Notes under the pieces: generated by a model | Told to the model about the DNA's origin: nothing | Database searches by the model: none | The model's input: the letters and a program-made list of their open reading frames with translations, nothing else | Assembly: GCF_008764295.1 (NCBI RefSeq) | Contig: NZ_VTQX01000001.1 | Location: 124,001-188,000 of the forward strand | Length of the DNA stretch: 64,000 nt | Reading direction: 5' to 3' | DNA from: Bacillus methanolicus | GTDB lineage: Bacteria; Bacillota; Bacilli; Bacillales; Cytobacillaceae | Shown here: piece by piece, positions 10,185 through 19,403 of the stretch | Layout of the letters: each line of letters begins with the position of its first letter | Position numbering within the stretch: position 1 is the stretch's first letter | Made by a program: the position numbers and the translations under genes

Positions 10185-10387
10185 ATCCTCTCTTAGAAAG
10201 TACGAACACCTTGCTTTTATGGGTAAGTTCTTTGCTAGTCTTGGCCGTGTACGCTTTTTTGCTGGATTCCTTCGAGAGCTCTTTCAAAAACTCGCGTATT
10301 TTATTTTACATGAAAACCACACATTTCGCTATTTTTTCTCAGGATATTGTTTTTCTTTATTAAAAAACAAAGATTTAGGTTGGTACG

Positions 10388-10418
10388 AAAAAAAGAGAGG
10401 CGAATTTCTTTCAGCCTC
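10388..10418 (-). terminator. Terminator after spoVD
   Basis: Stem GAGGC / GCCTC enclosing a 12-nt loop, followed on the minus strand by TCTTTTTTTC. It starts ten bases after the spoVD stop codon, so spoVD and murE may be separate transcripts. Confidence 0.7.
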
Positions 10419-10427
10419 CCGCGCTCA

Positions 10428-12371
10428 CTATTCCTTTTTCTCATCTGTTGTTTCTGGATCATCAAAATAGAGCCTAATCGTTGAACCTTCCTTCAACTTT
10501 ATGCCACCTTGAGGAGTTTGTTTGACAACCGTACTTCCTTGACCGCTTGCATCTATTTTAAAATTCACGAAAATTTCTCTAATCTCTGTTTTTGTCATCC
10601 CAACCATATCTGGAACCTCGATCATGACAGGGTCATCCCAACCTTTTCTTACCTTTTCAATTTGCTCTTTTCTCGGCTTTACTCCTAAAGCCCTCAAGCT
10701 GTCTCCCATAATGTTTCCAACAATAGGTGCAGCTACTGTACCACCAAATTGAATCGTCCCCTTCGGATTATCAACAGCGACATAAACGACTAGCTGCGGA
10801 TCATCGGCGGGAGCAAAGCCAATAAATGAGACGATGTGGTTGTTTTCCATATAACGTCCGTTCTTAACCTTCTGAGCTGTACCGGTTTTTCCTCCAACCC
10901 GATATCCTTCCACAAATGCTTTTCCACCTGTCCCCTGTGCAACAACCGTTTCAAGAGCATGACGAATTTCTTTTGACGTTTCTTCTGAAATTACTTTTCT
11001 TTTTGCAGTCGGAGAGGTTTTCATAACCACTTCACCACTAACTGGATCGACTAATTCTTTTGCGATATAAGGAGTATATAGTGTGCCCCCATTTATCGCA
11101 GCGGAAAGGGCGGTTACTTGTTGGATCGGGGTAACCGACACCCCTTGCCCAAAGGCAGTTGTTGCCAGTTCAACAGGACCTACACGATCTAAATTAAAAA
11201 GAATCCCTTTCCCTTCTCCTTGTAGATCTATTCCGGTTTTTTCTCCAAAGCCAAAATCTTTAATATACTTAAACAGCGTTTCTTTTCCTAATCTTTGTCC
11301 CAATTCTACAAAACCAGGGTTACAGGAATTTTGCACAACCTCTAGAAAGGATTGACTTCCATGTCCTCCTCTTTTCCAACAGTGCAGCGTTGCCCCATCT
11401 ACCTTCACCGAACCAGAGTCATGGAAATGATCCTTCTCTAAGTCAACCTTCCCTTCCTCAAGGGCAGCTGCCAAAGTAATGATCTTAAAGGTCGAACCAG
11501 GTTCATACGTACTCCAGACTGGTAAATTTCGATTATAAACCTCGGGAGCAACTTCTTGAAAATGGGTCGGGTTAAAGCTAGGACGACTCGACATTCCTAG
11601 CACTTCACCAGTATTCGGGTCCATTGCAATAGCAATGGCCCCATCTGGCTTGTATGTCGCCTCCGCTATGTCAAGCTCTCTTTCAATTATCGTCTGCACT
11701 TTTGAATCGATTGTTAATTTCAGATCAAGGCCGTCTACAGGGGCTTGATATTCATCTGCCTTATCATTCATGCGGTTATGCTTAGCATCTGCATAAAATT
11801 GAACTGAGCCTTTCTTCCCTTTTAATTGCTCATCATAGTATAATTCAAGTCCCATTAATCCTTGATTATCTATCCCTGTAAACCCTAATACATGGGATAG
11901 ATACTCACCAAAAGGATAATATCTTTTCGAATCTTCTCCAACATAAACACCTGAAAGTTCAAGATTTCGAACTTCTGCAGCCTTTTCGTTTGAAATCTTG
12001 CGCCCTTCAGATACCCTCACAATTAATTCTTTCTCGGTTATTTGTTTGTATATCTTTTCCTTCGAGCCATTCAATACTGCCGCTAATTTCTCAGCGGCAA
12101 CAGCAGGATCCTTTACCTGTCTTGGAAAGACATAAACTGTTGGCGCACTCATATTGGTCGCTAATGCGACACCGTTTCTGTCAACGATTTCTCCTCGCTC
12201 TGGCTCGAATGGAATTTCACGGCTCCATAAATTTTCGGCTCCATCCGTTAACCAATCTCCAAGAAAAAATTGAACGTACCCCAGTCTGACATCAATAATG
12301 AAAAAAATAAGGAATCCTATGAGCAATGCAATGGTTAACCTTTTTCTAACTGTTACATTCGAAACCCGCAT
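10428..12371 (-). CDS. spoVD: Stage V sporulation protein D, class B penicillin-binding protein
   Basis: Membrane-anchored transpeptidase required for spore cortex synthesis, partner of SpoVE. It has an N-terminal helix (LTIALLIGFLIFFIIDV) and a PBP dimerisation domain starting REIPFEPERGEIVDRNG. The transpeptidase motifs follow: YEPGSTFK (SxxK), NSCN (SxN) and GGKTGTAQ (KTG). One C-terminal PASTA domain ends near TIRLYFDDPE. Start: AAGGGAGG precedes the ATG at 12,371, giving 647 residues, close to B. subtilis SpoVD; a longer frame to 12,443 lacks a ribosome binding site. A single PASTA domain and the position downstream of pbpB support SpoVD over PBP2B. Sigma-E control is expected but I could not place its promoter. 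Confidence 0.95.
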   Translation of the reverse strand: MRVSNVTVRKRLTIALLIGFLIFFIIDVRLGYVQFFLGDWLTDGAENLWSREIPFEPERGEIVDRNGVALATNMSAPTVYVFPRQVKDPAVAAEKLAAVLNGSKEKIYKQITEKELIVRVSEGRKISNEKAAEVRNLELSGVYVGEDSKRYYPFGEYLSHVLGFTGIDNQGLMGLELYYDEQLKGKKGSVQFYADAKHNRMNDKADEYQAPVDGLDLKLTIDSKVQTIIERELDIAEATYKPDGAIAIAMDPNTGEVLGMSSRPSFNPTHFQEVAPEVYNRNLPVWSTYEPGSTFKIITLAAALEEGKVDLEKDHFHDSGSVKVDGATLHCWKRGGHGSQSFLEVVQNSCNPGFVELGQRLGKETLFKYIKDFGFGEKTGIDLQGEGKGILFNLDRVGPVELATTAFGQGVSVTPIQQVTALSAAINGGTLYTPYIAKELVDPVSGEVVMKTSPTAKRKVISEETSKEIRHALETVVAQGTGGKAFVEGYRVGGKTGTAQKVKNGRYMENNHIVSFIGFAPADDPQLVVYVAVDNPKGTIQFGGTVAAPIVGNIMGDSLRALGVKPRKEQIEKVRKGWDDPVMIEVPDMVGMTKTEIREIFVNFKIDASGQGSTVVKQTPQGGIKLKEGSTIRLYFDDPETTDEKKE

Positions 12372-12424
12372 ATTCGAACGAACCTCCCTTATGTTTGGCT
12401 CGTTCAAATATATGCTTGTACAAA

Positions 12425-12458
12425 TATAAATAGAACGCACCATATGTTGGTACGTTCT
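12425..12458 (-). terminator. Hairpin between pbpB and spoVD
   Basis: Stem of 10 bp with one mismatch (AGAACGTACC / GGTGCGTTCT on the minus strand) around a 7-nt loop, followed by the T-rich ATTTATATTTG. It lies 50-90 bases upstream of the spoVD start and probably limits read-through from pbpB, fitting separate sporulation control of spoVD. The remaining bases up to 12,661 hold only a weak AGCC/GGCT hairpin near 12,620-12,638. Confidence 0.5.
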
Positions 12459-12661
12459 GCTTTCTTTTTGGCACTGTTGTTTAAACGGTTCATTTTCGGG
12501 TCATTCGTGAGAAACCAAGGTATGTCACCCGTTGGAGATGAAGCTTCTTCAATGAAACACTAGGAGAAAATAAGCTTTCACCGCCGTTTTATCGAAAAAG
12601 GACCAAAATAAGTTCAAAAGCCACAATCAACAAGGCTGTTTTTTATTTTTAAGCGTTCTTC

Positions 12662-14845
12662 TTAGCCGCCTTTTGGGATTTCTGCCTCTTTTTCTTCATC
12701 TTCCCCGTTCATCTGTTCTTTCGTATCAGGACTTTGCAAATGAACAACTAAATAATCCCCCTCTTTTAATCTCGTTCCTGCCGCTACATTCTGCTGACTT
12801 ACATAACCGTTTCCAGTTATGTTCAATTGCAGCTTCGCGAGATTCGCTACCTTCATTACATCTCTCAATGACCAGCCATGTAAGTCAGGAAGGGTAATTT
12901 CGCCGTCCGTTTGAATAACTACCTTTTCCCCTTCCAAGAGCGGCTGTTCTTTTGCCGGGAGTTGATTAACAATCTCCGTACCATTTCCTAAAACAATCGC
13001 ATTAACCCCAAGATCTTGCAAAGCACTAACGCCATTTTCAACGCTTTTACCGATCACATCAGGAATTTCGATCGTTTTTGAGGATTGTTGCTCACTAGGC
13101 TGAATACTTAAATATTGCAAACTATTTTTCATTACCTGCTTAAAGATTAATGACACAGGTTTATATCCTTCAGAAGAGTTAGCTACTTTTGGTTGCTGAA
13201 CCATGACATATACGATCAGCTCTGGATCATCCGCCGGTGCCATCCCCATAAATGAAAAGACATAATCATTATCCCCATGAATATATGCACCTTGATGCGT
13301 TAAATTTGCCGTTCCTGTTTTCCCTGCAATTTCATAGCCGTCAATATTATATCGCTCATAGCCAGTTCCTTTCGGTGACGTGATAACAGTTTCCATTACT
13401 TCACGCACTTTTTTAGCAGTTCCTTCAGAAATTGGTTTACCCACTACTTCTGGTTCTGTTTTTTGAATGGTTTTACTCGTAGTCGGATCCACGACCTTAT
13501 TAATGATTTGTGGCTTTAACATACTCCCGTCCCCCGCGATCGCTGTCGCCGCCTGTATCTGCTGCAAAGGTGTGATTGCCGTTCCTTGACCGTATCCAGT
13601 CGTTACTTTTTCAGACGGATAGTTATAAACAATCTTTCCCCCGGTTTCATTTGGGAGCTCAATTCCTGTTGGATCTTCAAAGCCAAACTTCGTTAAATAT
13701 TGACGATACTTATCAAATCCAAGCTTTTCCTGGACAATTTTTGCAATCGCCACATTCGATGAACGTTGAAATCCTTCCAAATAAGTGATCGATCCCCAGC
13801 CAACTTTATTATGATCTCGAATTAAATCATCCTTTGTTGGCTTATAAGAACCTGATTCGTAATAGTCGTTCAAATTTAACACCTGTTCTTCAAGTGCCGC
13901 TGCGAGAGTAAATATTTTCATTGTGGACCCTGGTTCATACGAAACTTCAACAGCCTCATTCAACCATGTTTTCTCAATTCCCTCTCGCGTTTTCGGATGG
14001 AATGTCGGTCTTTGCCCCATCGCCAAAATATCTCCCGTTTTTGGATCAGCGACAATGGCCACCATTTTCGTCGGTTTATACTGCTCATCTGCTTGATTTA
14101 ATGCATCCTCTAAAAACGTTTGGATCTTCTTATCTAATGTTAAATAAACATCTTTTCCATCTTTAGCAGGTGTAATCTTTTGTTCACTATTCGGCAGAAT
14201 GTAGCCCCAAAGATCACTTGCGTATTGCACAGAACCATTCTCACCCGTTAAGATGTCATTTAGGGATTTTTCAAGCCCTAATTGTCCTACTGGAGTCGAT
14301 TCCCCTTCTTTTGTTTCGACAAAGCCAATTAAATGGGAGGAAAATACACCATTTGGATAGAATCGTTTTGATTCCCTAATAAATGTAATTCCCGGCAATT
14401 TTAACTCCTCAATCTCTTGTTTTGTCTGCAAAGAAATATCCTTTCCTGCAAGACCAAATTCCACTTGAAATTTCTCTTTCTTTGACAAAACTCTCAAAAT
14501 CTCTGACTCTGATAAATCAAGATATTTTGCAAGCTCTCGCGCAGTCTTTTCCTTATCTGAAACATAGTTAGGCTTCATCTTTTCATCCAAAATTGCAATC
14601 AACGTGTAAGAAGAAGTATCTTCTGCGATCACTTCTCCATTGCGATCATAAATCGTCCCTCTTTTTGCCTCTAATACCCCATTTTTATTGTATATTTGCT
14701 GCGCCTTCGCAGCTAACGGTTGTCCCGCTGCTTCCCCTGTTACTTGAATAGATACAAAGCGAAATAATAAGACAAAAAAGAGCAGACAAAATAAAATAAA
14801 TAAAATGGCTGCTCCTACATTCATATTGGGCTGTTTCCTAATCAT
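12662..14845 (-). CDS. pbpB: Septal penicillin-binding protein 2B (class B)
   Basis: Essential divisome transpeptidase that cross-links septal peptidoglycan with FtsW. The 727-residue product has an N-terminal transmembrane helix (AAILFILFCLLFFVLLF) and a dimerisation domain opening with RGTIYDRNGEVIAED. Catalytic motifs are YEPGSTMK (SxxK), RSSN (SxN) and AGKTGTAN (KTG). Two C-terminal PASTA repeats are visible: IEIPDVIGKSVENGVSAL and ITLPDLHGWSLRDVMKVA. These two repeats and the place after ftsL distinguish it from SpoVD. Its start overlaps the ftsL stop by four bases (ATGA type), indicating translational coupling. Confidence 0.96.
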   Translation of the reverse strand: MIRKQPNMNVGAAILFILFCLLFFVLLFRFVSIQVTGEAAGQPLAAKAQQIYNKNGVLEAKRGTIYDRNGEVIAEDTSSYTLIAILDEKMKPNYVSDKEKTARELAKYLDLSESEILRVLSKKEKFQVEFGLAGKDISLQTKQEIEELKLPGITFIRESKRFYPNGVFSSHLIGFVETKEGESTPVGQLGLEKSLNDILTGENGSVQYASDLWGYILPNSEQKITPAKDGKDVYLTLDKKIQTFLEDALNQADEQYKPTKMVAIVADPKTGDILAMGQRPTFHPKTREGIEKTWLNEAVEVSYEPGSTMKIFTLAAALEEQVLNLNDYYESGSYKPTKDDLIRDHNKVGWGSITYLEGFQRSSNVAIAKIVQEKLGFDKYRQYLTKFGFEDPTGIELPNETGGKIVYNYPSEKVTTGYGQGTAITPLQQIQAATAIAGDGSMLKPQIINKVVDPTTSKTIQKTEPEVVGKPISEGTAKKVREVMETVITSPKGTGYERYNIDGYEIAGKTGTANLTHQGAYIHGDNDYVFSFMGMAPADDPELIVYVMVQQPKVANSSEGYKPVSLIFKQVMKNSLQYLSIQPSEQQSSKTIEIPDVIGKSVENGVSALQDLGVNAIVLGNGTEIVNQLPAKEQPLLEGEKVVIQTDGEITLPDLHGWSLRDVMKVANLAKLQLNITGNGYVSQQNVAAGTRLKEGDYLVVHLQSPDTKEQMNGEDEEKEAEIPKGG

Positions 14846-15198
14846 TGTCCTTGCACAACCTTAACGTTATTTTCATTAAGTTTTAAGCCTAGCTCTTTAG
14901 CTTTCGCCCAAATTCTTTCGTATGTACTTAATTCTTCTACCTGCATCGCAAGATCAGCATTCACTTTTTGTTGCGATTGAATGATAGAAGAAGTTTCTTG
15001 AATATCCTTATTTATTTCATATATCGCTGCTTGGTTTGAAATGATTTTCACAGCGCCGAAGCAAAGGGCTACACAAAATATTAACGCTAATATTTTCTCA
15101 CCAGGAGAGAAACCCAATCTATTTTTCTTGACAATTTTCGGCGCTTGCACCTGTTTCTGTTGTTGTTCTTGTTGCAGCTTCCTTGCTAAATTCCCCAT
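14842..15198 (-). CDS. ftsL: Cell division protein FtsL
   Basis: Small bitopic divisome protein (118 residues) that pairs with DivIC and is a rate-limiting division factor in Bacillus. A Gln- and Lys-rich cytoplasmic tail precedes one transmembrane helix (KILALIFCVALCFGAVKII, about 53-71). An extracellular leucine-zipper-like coiled coil follows (NKDIQETSSIIQSQQKVNAD), ending with ERIWAKAKELGLKLN. Sequence conservation in this family is low; the assignment rests on topology, length and position between rsmH and pbpB. GGAGGGAAAGG precedes the ATG. Confidence 0.93.
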   Translation of the reverse strand: MGNLARKLQQEQQQKQVQAPKIVKKNRLGFSPGEKILALIFCVALCFGAVKIISNQAAIYEINKDIQETSSIIQSQQKVNADLAMQVEELSTYERIWAKAKELGLKLNENNVKVVQGQ

Positions 15199-15225
15199 TC
15201 CTTTCCCTCCTTGGATTTTTCTAGA

Positions 15226-16158
15226 TTACAGCTTTTCAGCTATTCTAAGTTTTGCTGATCTGGCGCGATTATTTTCTTCCAACTCCTCATCGGAAGGTAA
15301 AATCGGCTTTCTCGTAATGAGTTTAAGAACCGGCTTGTATTCATCAGGTATAATCGGAAGTCCCGGTGGCAAATCTGGTATTTCACTTGCTTTCTTGAAA
15401 GTCACCTTACAGATCCGATCCTCTAACGAATGAAAAGTAATGACACTTATCCTTCCACCAGGAGCTAATATTTCAATCGCTTGCTGAAGCGATTTTTCAA
15501 ATACACCTAGTTCATCATTAACAGCAATTCGTATAGCTTGAAATATCCTTTTAGCAGGATGTCCCCCTTTACGTCTTGCCGGTGCAGGGATTGCATCCTT
15601 AATAATTTCCACTAATTCGCCTGTCGTTTCAATAGCCTTTATTTCTCTAGCGGCTTCAATTTTTCGAGCAATTTGCTTTGAAAACTTCTCCTCACCATAG
15701 CGATGAAAGATTTTTAGCAAATCATTAAAGCTCCAATCATTCACAACATCGTATGCTGATATTGACGCTTCTTGATCCATTCTCATATCAAGTGGAGCAT
15801 CGTGGTGGTAACTGAAACCTCTTTCTGGTGTATCTAACTGTGGGGATGATACTCCCAAATCGTATAAAATTCCATCTACTTGAGTAACTCCTCTTTTTGC
15901 AAGCTCTTCTTGCAAATGAAGAAAATTGCTCTTAATCATCACAATTTGCTCACCATATTGAGCGAGCTTTTCTTTAGCATTCGCTATCGCCGTATCATCT
16001 TGATCAAAAGCATAGAGTTTTCCTTTCGGCGAAAGCTTTGAGAGGATTAGCGAACTGTGCCCTGCCCCTCCCATCGTACAATCAACATATACACCATCTG
16101 GCTTAATATTTAATCCATCAACCGTTTCATGTAATAACACTGTTGTATGTTCAAACAT
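15226..16158 (-). CDS. rsmH: 16S rRNA (cytosine(1402)-N4)-methyltransferase RsmH
   Basis: SAM-dependent methyltransferase that modifies N4 of C1402 in the decoding site of 16S rRNA (old name MraW). The protein begins [17 protein letters not shown], with the SAM-binding motif [10 protein letters not shown]. It also has [44 protein letters not shown] and [14 protein letters not shown]. Length is 310 residues from the ATG at 16,158, which has AAAGGTGG six bases upstream; a TTG at 16,176 is less likely. It lies between mraZ and ftsL, its standard place. Confidence 0.97.
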   Translation of the reverse strand: MFEHTTVLLHETVDGLNIKPDGVYVDCTMGGAGHSSLILSKLSPKGKLYAFDQDDTAIANAKEKLAQYGEQIVMIKSNFLHLQEELAKRGVTQVDGILYDLGVSSPQLDTPERGFSYHHDAPLDMRMDQEASISAYDVVNDWSFNDLLKIFHRYGEEKFSKQIARKIEAAREIKAIETTGELVEIIKDAIPAPARRKGGHPAKRIFQAIRIAVNDELGVFEKSLQQAIEILAPGGRISVITFHSLEDRICKVTFKKASEIPDLPPGLPIIPDEYKPVLKLITRKPILPSDEELEENNRARSAKLRIAEKL

Positions 16159-16211
16159 GCTTGTCCACCTTTCCAATCGTAAGACTTGGAAGTTGATATT
16201 TTTAATTGATT

Positions 16212-16643
16212 TTAAATATCAAATCCAATCATATTTTCTGCAATCTCTGCAAAAGATTCTTCTGACTCTGAAAAATAGTCTTCCCAAAGATCTTTACTCC
16301 ATATCTCAATTCGATTGGAAACACCTAACACAACACATTCTTTATCTAGTTTTGCGTATTGCATCAAAGGGGAAGAAATATTGATTCTCCCTTGTTTATC
16401 AAGTTCACATTCGGTGGCACCTGAAAAGAAAAAGCGAGTAAAAGCACGGGCATCTTTTTTCGTTAATGGCAACCCTTTTAGTTTTTCCTCAATTAGGGAC
16501 CATTCAGATAGCGGGTATCCAAATAAACATTGATCTAAGCCTCGTGTCAAAACAAATGTTTCGCCTAGATGCTCACGAAACTTTGCAGGTACGATGAGAC
16601 GACCCTTCGTATCAACATTATGATGGTATTCACCCATAAACAT
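16212..16643 (-). CDS. mraZ: Transcriptional regulator MraZ
   Basis: First gene of the dcw cluster; a 143-residue DNA-binding protein with two SpoVT/AbrB-like halves, each carrying the family motif (DTKGR near residue 11 and DKQGR near 86). In other bacteria MraZ forms rings and represses its own promoter through direct repeats upstream of mraZ. The C-terminal [11 protein letters not shown] matches B. subtilis MraZ as I recall it. The start ATG at 16,643 follows a G-rich stretch. G-rich direct repeats resembling GTGGGG lie between 16,660 and 16,700 on the minus strand and could be the operator; I cannot define them precisely. Confidence 0.96.
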   Translation of the reverse strand: MFMGEYHHNVDTKGRLIVPAKFREHLGETFVLTRGLDQCLFGYPLSEWSLIEEKLKGLPLTKKDARAFTRFFFSGATECELDKQGRINISSPLMQYAKLDKECVVLGVSNRIEIWSKDLWEDYFSESEESFAEIAENMIGFDI

Positions 16644-16724
16644 ACCCACTACCCCCACTCTCTATCCTAAATGTACCACAATCCCCCACTTTCCTCCACC
16701 TTATTTTTAAAATAATTCTTCTTC

Positions 16725-16764
16725 AAATAAAAAAATCCTTCCGCATTTATCAAAAATAGGAAGG
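16725..16764 (-). terminator. Second terminator between bshC and mraZ
   Basis: Stem CCTTCC / GGAAGG with a 16-nt loop, followed on the minus strand by ATTTTTTTATTTG. It lies about 80 bp upstream of mraZ and downstream of another, stronger terminator (16,842-16,881). The mraZ promoter must therefore lie in the last 80 bases, or this is a leader attenuator. Confidence 0.65.
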
Positions 16765-16828
16765 TTGTACTAGATGGCTCTTTCGAAGCATTTTTACCAG
16801 CCATTCACTTAAAAGTTACATAACTCTT

Positions 16829-16881
16829 TTTCAAAAGAAAAAGTGTAGATAAACTCGAAAATTTCTGAGTTTATCTACACT
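16829..16881 (-). terminator. Terminator after bshC
   Basis: Perfect 15-bp stem (16,842-16,856 with 16,867-16,881; arm AGTGTAGATAAACTC) and a 10-nt loop, followed on the minus strand by TTTTTCTTTTG. It starts 18 bases after the bshC stop. Confidence 0.9.
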
Positions 16882-16898
16882 CTGTTTTAAGGAACTTT

Positions 16899-18533
16899 CT
16901 ATATCTTTACAACTTTATGGGTACCGTCAAAATCGAAGGGAAGCTTTAATAAACGTTCAACAAAGTCTAGTCCGTATTTATTTAAAAAATAATATATATT
17001 CCAAACTCGTTCCTGCGGCCCGCCGAATGGCCTGATTGAATAATCGATACAGTCAAGCTGTTTTAGTGCAACATCATGCTTAATAAGCAGCGCTTCTTCG
17101 ATTTTCCCTTCCATAAAAGCAATTTGTTGCAATAGAATGGATTCATTTTTCTGTAGTAAAGGGATAAGCCCTTTGTAATCCTTCTCTGATTGCTTTCTTA
17201 TTTTTGTGTAACTTTTCATCAACTGCTCTTTCGCTTCAGAAAATAATTCGGCAAAGGATGTGTCCTTAACTGAGGTTAAAAATCTTTCCTTCTCTTCTGA
17301 AACTCCAGCCCGTAAAACTTCTTGTAAATTCAGGCCCCAGTCCGCTATGCTTGATTCTATTTCTCGCTCTAAAAATGTAATAGTAATCCTTGGAATAATT
17401 GGAGGCATTTTCATGTTAAAGATTTCAAATGCATTCTTCAACTCTGCCCAATAGGATATTTCCCCCGGTCCGGCAATAAATGCCAGTGTAGGAAACAAAA
17501 CCTCCTGCATAATTGGTCTTGTCACCACATTATTGCTCAATTTTTCAGGTTGTTCATTCGCGATGGCGAGTAATTCCTCCTGCGAAAAGGAAATGTTCCC
17601 ATCCTTGCCAAAAAAGGTTTTCGTTTCTTTGTTAAATTCCAGAAGAACCCGTTCAAAATGCTCTTCATCATAATAAAATAAATTTGCAGCTTCTGATGAT
17701 AGCTCAATCGTTCTTGCAAATCCATATTCAGCAAGCTTTGCTTGTTGATTTTCAACAGAGGCTGTAATATTAGCAGCATGATTAATTTGTTCAGCAAACG
17801 CTTTTTTCTCCAACTGTCGTAATTGCCTATTTCCTGAATCGACAAGTAAGAGCCCTTGCTCTTTAAATAATTCCATCACAATGTAAGCAAAGAAATCAAC
17901 AAAGGTTTCTGAGCACTCAACAGCTTTTTTCGAGAACTCAAGTAACTGGTTCGTATGCTCTGTCTCTCCAAAAGTTTCAATCACGTCTTCAATCCAGGAT
18001 TGACAAACCTCTTTATTTAGTACACAGTCTGTAACCATTCTTTTATCTAATACTTTGTTTGGATAGACCCATTTTTCCAATTGATTTCGATTTTCCAGAT
18101 ATACATGGTTTACTTCAGCGTAATCATGATCTTCACCAGCAATCCAAAAAAGAGGAACAACAGGTACTCCTAGTTCTTTTTCTTTTTGTTTGGCAAACGC
18201 AATAATTGAAATCACTTTATGTATAGAATATAAGGGACCTGTTAGAATTCCAGCCTGCTGTCCTCCTATTACAACAACACTATCTTTTTTCTTCAGTTTA
18301 GCAATGGATTCAAATACTCTTTCCGAGCTCGGAAATGGTTTCATAAAAAACTCAATATGAGCAGCCAGTTCCTCCCTCATAAACGAGCGCTCAGATAATT
18401 CCTCCAACCTTTTTTGGTAATGAAAAGAATTTTGATATTGATAATGAAAAAAATTCTGTACCTCGTCAGTCCCATTGTAGTATGCCGTAGCAAACCTATT
18501 CGTAGCTGGGAGATTGAGATTCATCATCTCCAT
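16899..18533 (-). CDS. bshC: Bacillithiol biosynthesis cysteine-adding enzyme BshC
   Basis: Last enzyme of bacillithiol synthesis: it joins cysteine to glucosaminyl-malate in the cytoplasm to give the main low-molecular-weight thiol of Bacillaceae. The 544-residue protein has a Rossmann-like core with VVVIGGQQAGILTGPLYSIH, PLFWIAGEDHDYAEVNH and FPTLAFIAGPGEISYWAEL. A long coiled-coil insert spans roughly 380-490. The C-terminus has the family's RVWNIYYFLNKYG. AAAGGAAG stands seven bases before ATG. A TATACT -10 at 18,573-18,578 lies upstream, with no clear -35. The position next to mraZ matches yllA of B. subtilis. Confidence 0.95.
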   Translation of the reverse strand: MEMMNLNLPATNRFATAYYNGTDEVQNFFHYQYQNSFHYQKRLEELSERSFMREELAAHIEFFMKPFPSSERVFESIAKLKKKDSVVVIGGQQAGILTGPLYSIHKVISIIAFAKQKEKELGVPVVPLFWIAGEDHDYAEVNHVYLENRNQLEKWVYPNKVLDKRMVTDCVLNKEVCQSWIEDVIETFGETEHTNQLLEFSKKAVECSETFVDFFAYIVMELFKEQGLLLVDSGNRQLRQLEKKAFAEQINHAANITASVENQQAKLAEYGFARTIELSSEAANLFYYDEEHFERVLLEFNKETKTFFGKDGNISFSQEELLAIANEQPEKLSNNVVTRPIMQEVLFPTLAFIAGPGEISYWAELKNAFEIFNMKMPPIIPRITITFLEREIESSIADWGLNLQEVLRAGVSEEKERFLTSVKDTSFAELFSEAKEQLMKSYTKIRKQSEKDYKGLIPLLQKNESILLQQIAFMEGKIEEALLIKHDVALKQLDCIDYSIRPFGGPQERVWNIYYFLNKYGLDFVERLLKLPFDFDGTHKVVKI

Positions 18534-18617
18534 TTATGTACTTCCTTTCTAAGCAACAATTTACTACGTATGAGTATATCACTGAATACTCACAAAGAAA
18601 AAAACTTTGCCTATAAG

Positions 18618-18769
18618 AAAAGTGGAGGCGGCTTGTTCAGCACCGTACAAACTGGAAGGACTTCGAATGAGATAAAGGAAAACCAATGAGCTCTAGCGAA
18701 TTGAGTTTGACTTATCGTAAGGAGAAGGCCTGAAGTTTGATAGGTGCTAGCCGCCGGAACTGGACAATG
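18618..18769. repeat. Repeat unit A1 (152 bp)
   Basis: Complete type A unit. Closing arms are 18,627-18,633 with 18,749-18,755 and 18,639-18,644 with 18,743-18,748. An inner small hairpin (CAAT/ATTG) lies around CTCTAGCG. Confidence 0.85.
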
Positions 18770-18921
18770 AAAAGTGGAGGTCGTTTGTTCAGCACCGTAC
18801 GGACTGGACTGAACCGCAGGAGAAATAGGAAATCCGATGAACGCTAGTGATTCGTGATTTCCTTATCGTACGGAGGTGAAGGAAGTCTCGCTAGGGGCTA
18901 ACGACCGGAACTGGACAATAG
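18770..18921. repeat. Repeat unit B1 (152 bp)
   Basis: Complete type B unit. Closing arms are 18,779-18,785 with 18,900-18,906, and 18,791-18,796 with 18,894-18,899 (one mismatch). An inner 8-bp stem AGGAAATC / GATTTCCT flanks a loop containing CGCTAGTG. Confidence 0.85.
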
Positions 18922-19073
18922 AAAAGTGGAGGCGGCTTGTTCAGCACCGTACAAACTGGAAGGACTTCGAATGAGATAAAGGAAAACAAATGAGCTCTAG
19001 CGAATTGAGTTTGACTTATCGTAAGGAGAAGGCCTGAAGTTTGATAGGTGCTAGCCGCCGGAACTGGACAATG
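18922..19073. repeat. Repeat unit A2 (152 bp)
   Basis: Type A unit nearly identical to A1; the one difference I see is GGAAAACAAATG where A1 has GGAAAACCAATG. Confidence 0.85.
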
Positions 19074-19224
19074 AAAAGTGGAGGTCGTTTGTTCAGCACC
19101 GTACGGACTGGACTGAACCGCAGGAGAAATAGGAAATCCGATGAACGCTAGTGATTCGTGATTTCCTTATCGTACGGAGGTGAAGGAAGTCTCGCTAGGG
19201 GCTAACGACCGGAACTGGACAATG
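19074..19224. repeat. Repeat unit B2 (151 bp)
   Basis: Type B unit identical to B1 except at its last bases (GGACAATG instead of GGACAATAG). Confidence 0.85.
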
Positions 19225-19293
19225 AAAAGTGGAGGCAGCTTGTTCAGCACCGTACAAACTGGAAGGACTTCGAATGAGATAAAGGAAAACCAA
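19225..19293. repeat. Truncated repeat unit A3 (69 bp)
   Basis: The first 69 bases of a type A unit, with GGCAGC replacing GGCGGC in the outer arm. Identity stops abruptly after GGAAAACCAA, so the 3' pairing half is missing. The unrelated 110 bp that follow lead into the DUF3397 gene end. Confidence 0.8.
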
Positions 19294-19403
19294 CAGTGCT
19301 TTCTCAATATCAAAACCGACAACCGTCTATAAGACAATAAATAGCCTAGGAAAGTAGCAGAGCCTAAACAATTTTCTCAGACAATCTCATTCCTAGACGT
19401 TGC

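Larger units (their letters stand above)
18618..19293. repeat. Tandem array of two alternating ~152-bp structured repeat units (A-B-A-B-A')
   Basis: Five consecutive units alternate between type A and type B; A and B are diverged relatives. Each unit begins AAAAGTGGAGG and the full units end GGAACTGGACAAT. The ends of each full unit can fold back: outer 7-bp stem, bulge TGTTC, then AGCACC pairing with GGTGCT (A) or GGGGCT (B). In the outer stem A uses GGCGGCT/AGCCGCC and B uses GGTCGTT/AACGACC, three compensatory base-pair changes. This supports selection for an RNA or single-strand DNA fold. I recall similar dispersed 100-200-bp elements in Bacillus and Geobacillus genomes but cannot name the family. 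No reading frame is present. It separates DUF3397 from bshC. Confidence 0.9.

Noticed and set aside
18618-19293. CRISPR-like regular repetition
   Set aside because: Units are about 152 bp, contiguous and alternate between two sequence types, with no short repeats separated by unique spacers and no cas genes.
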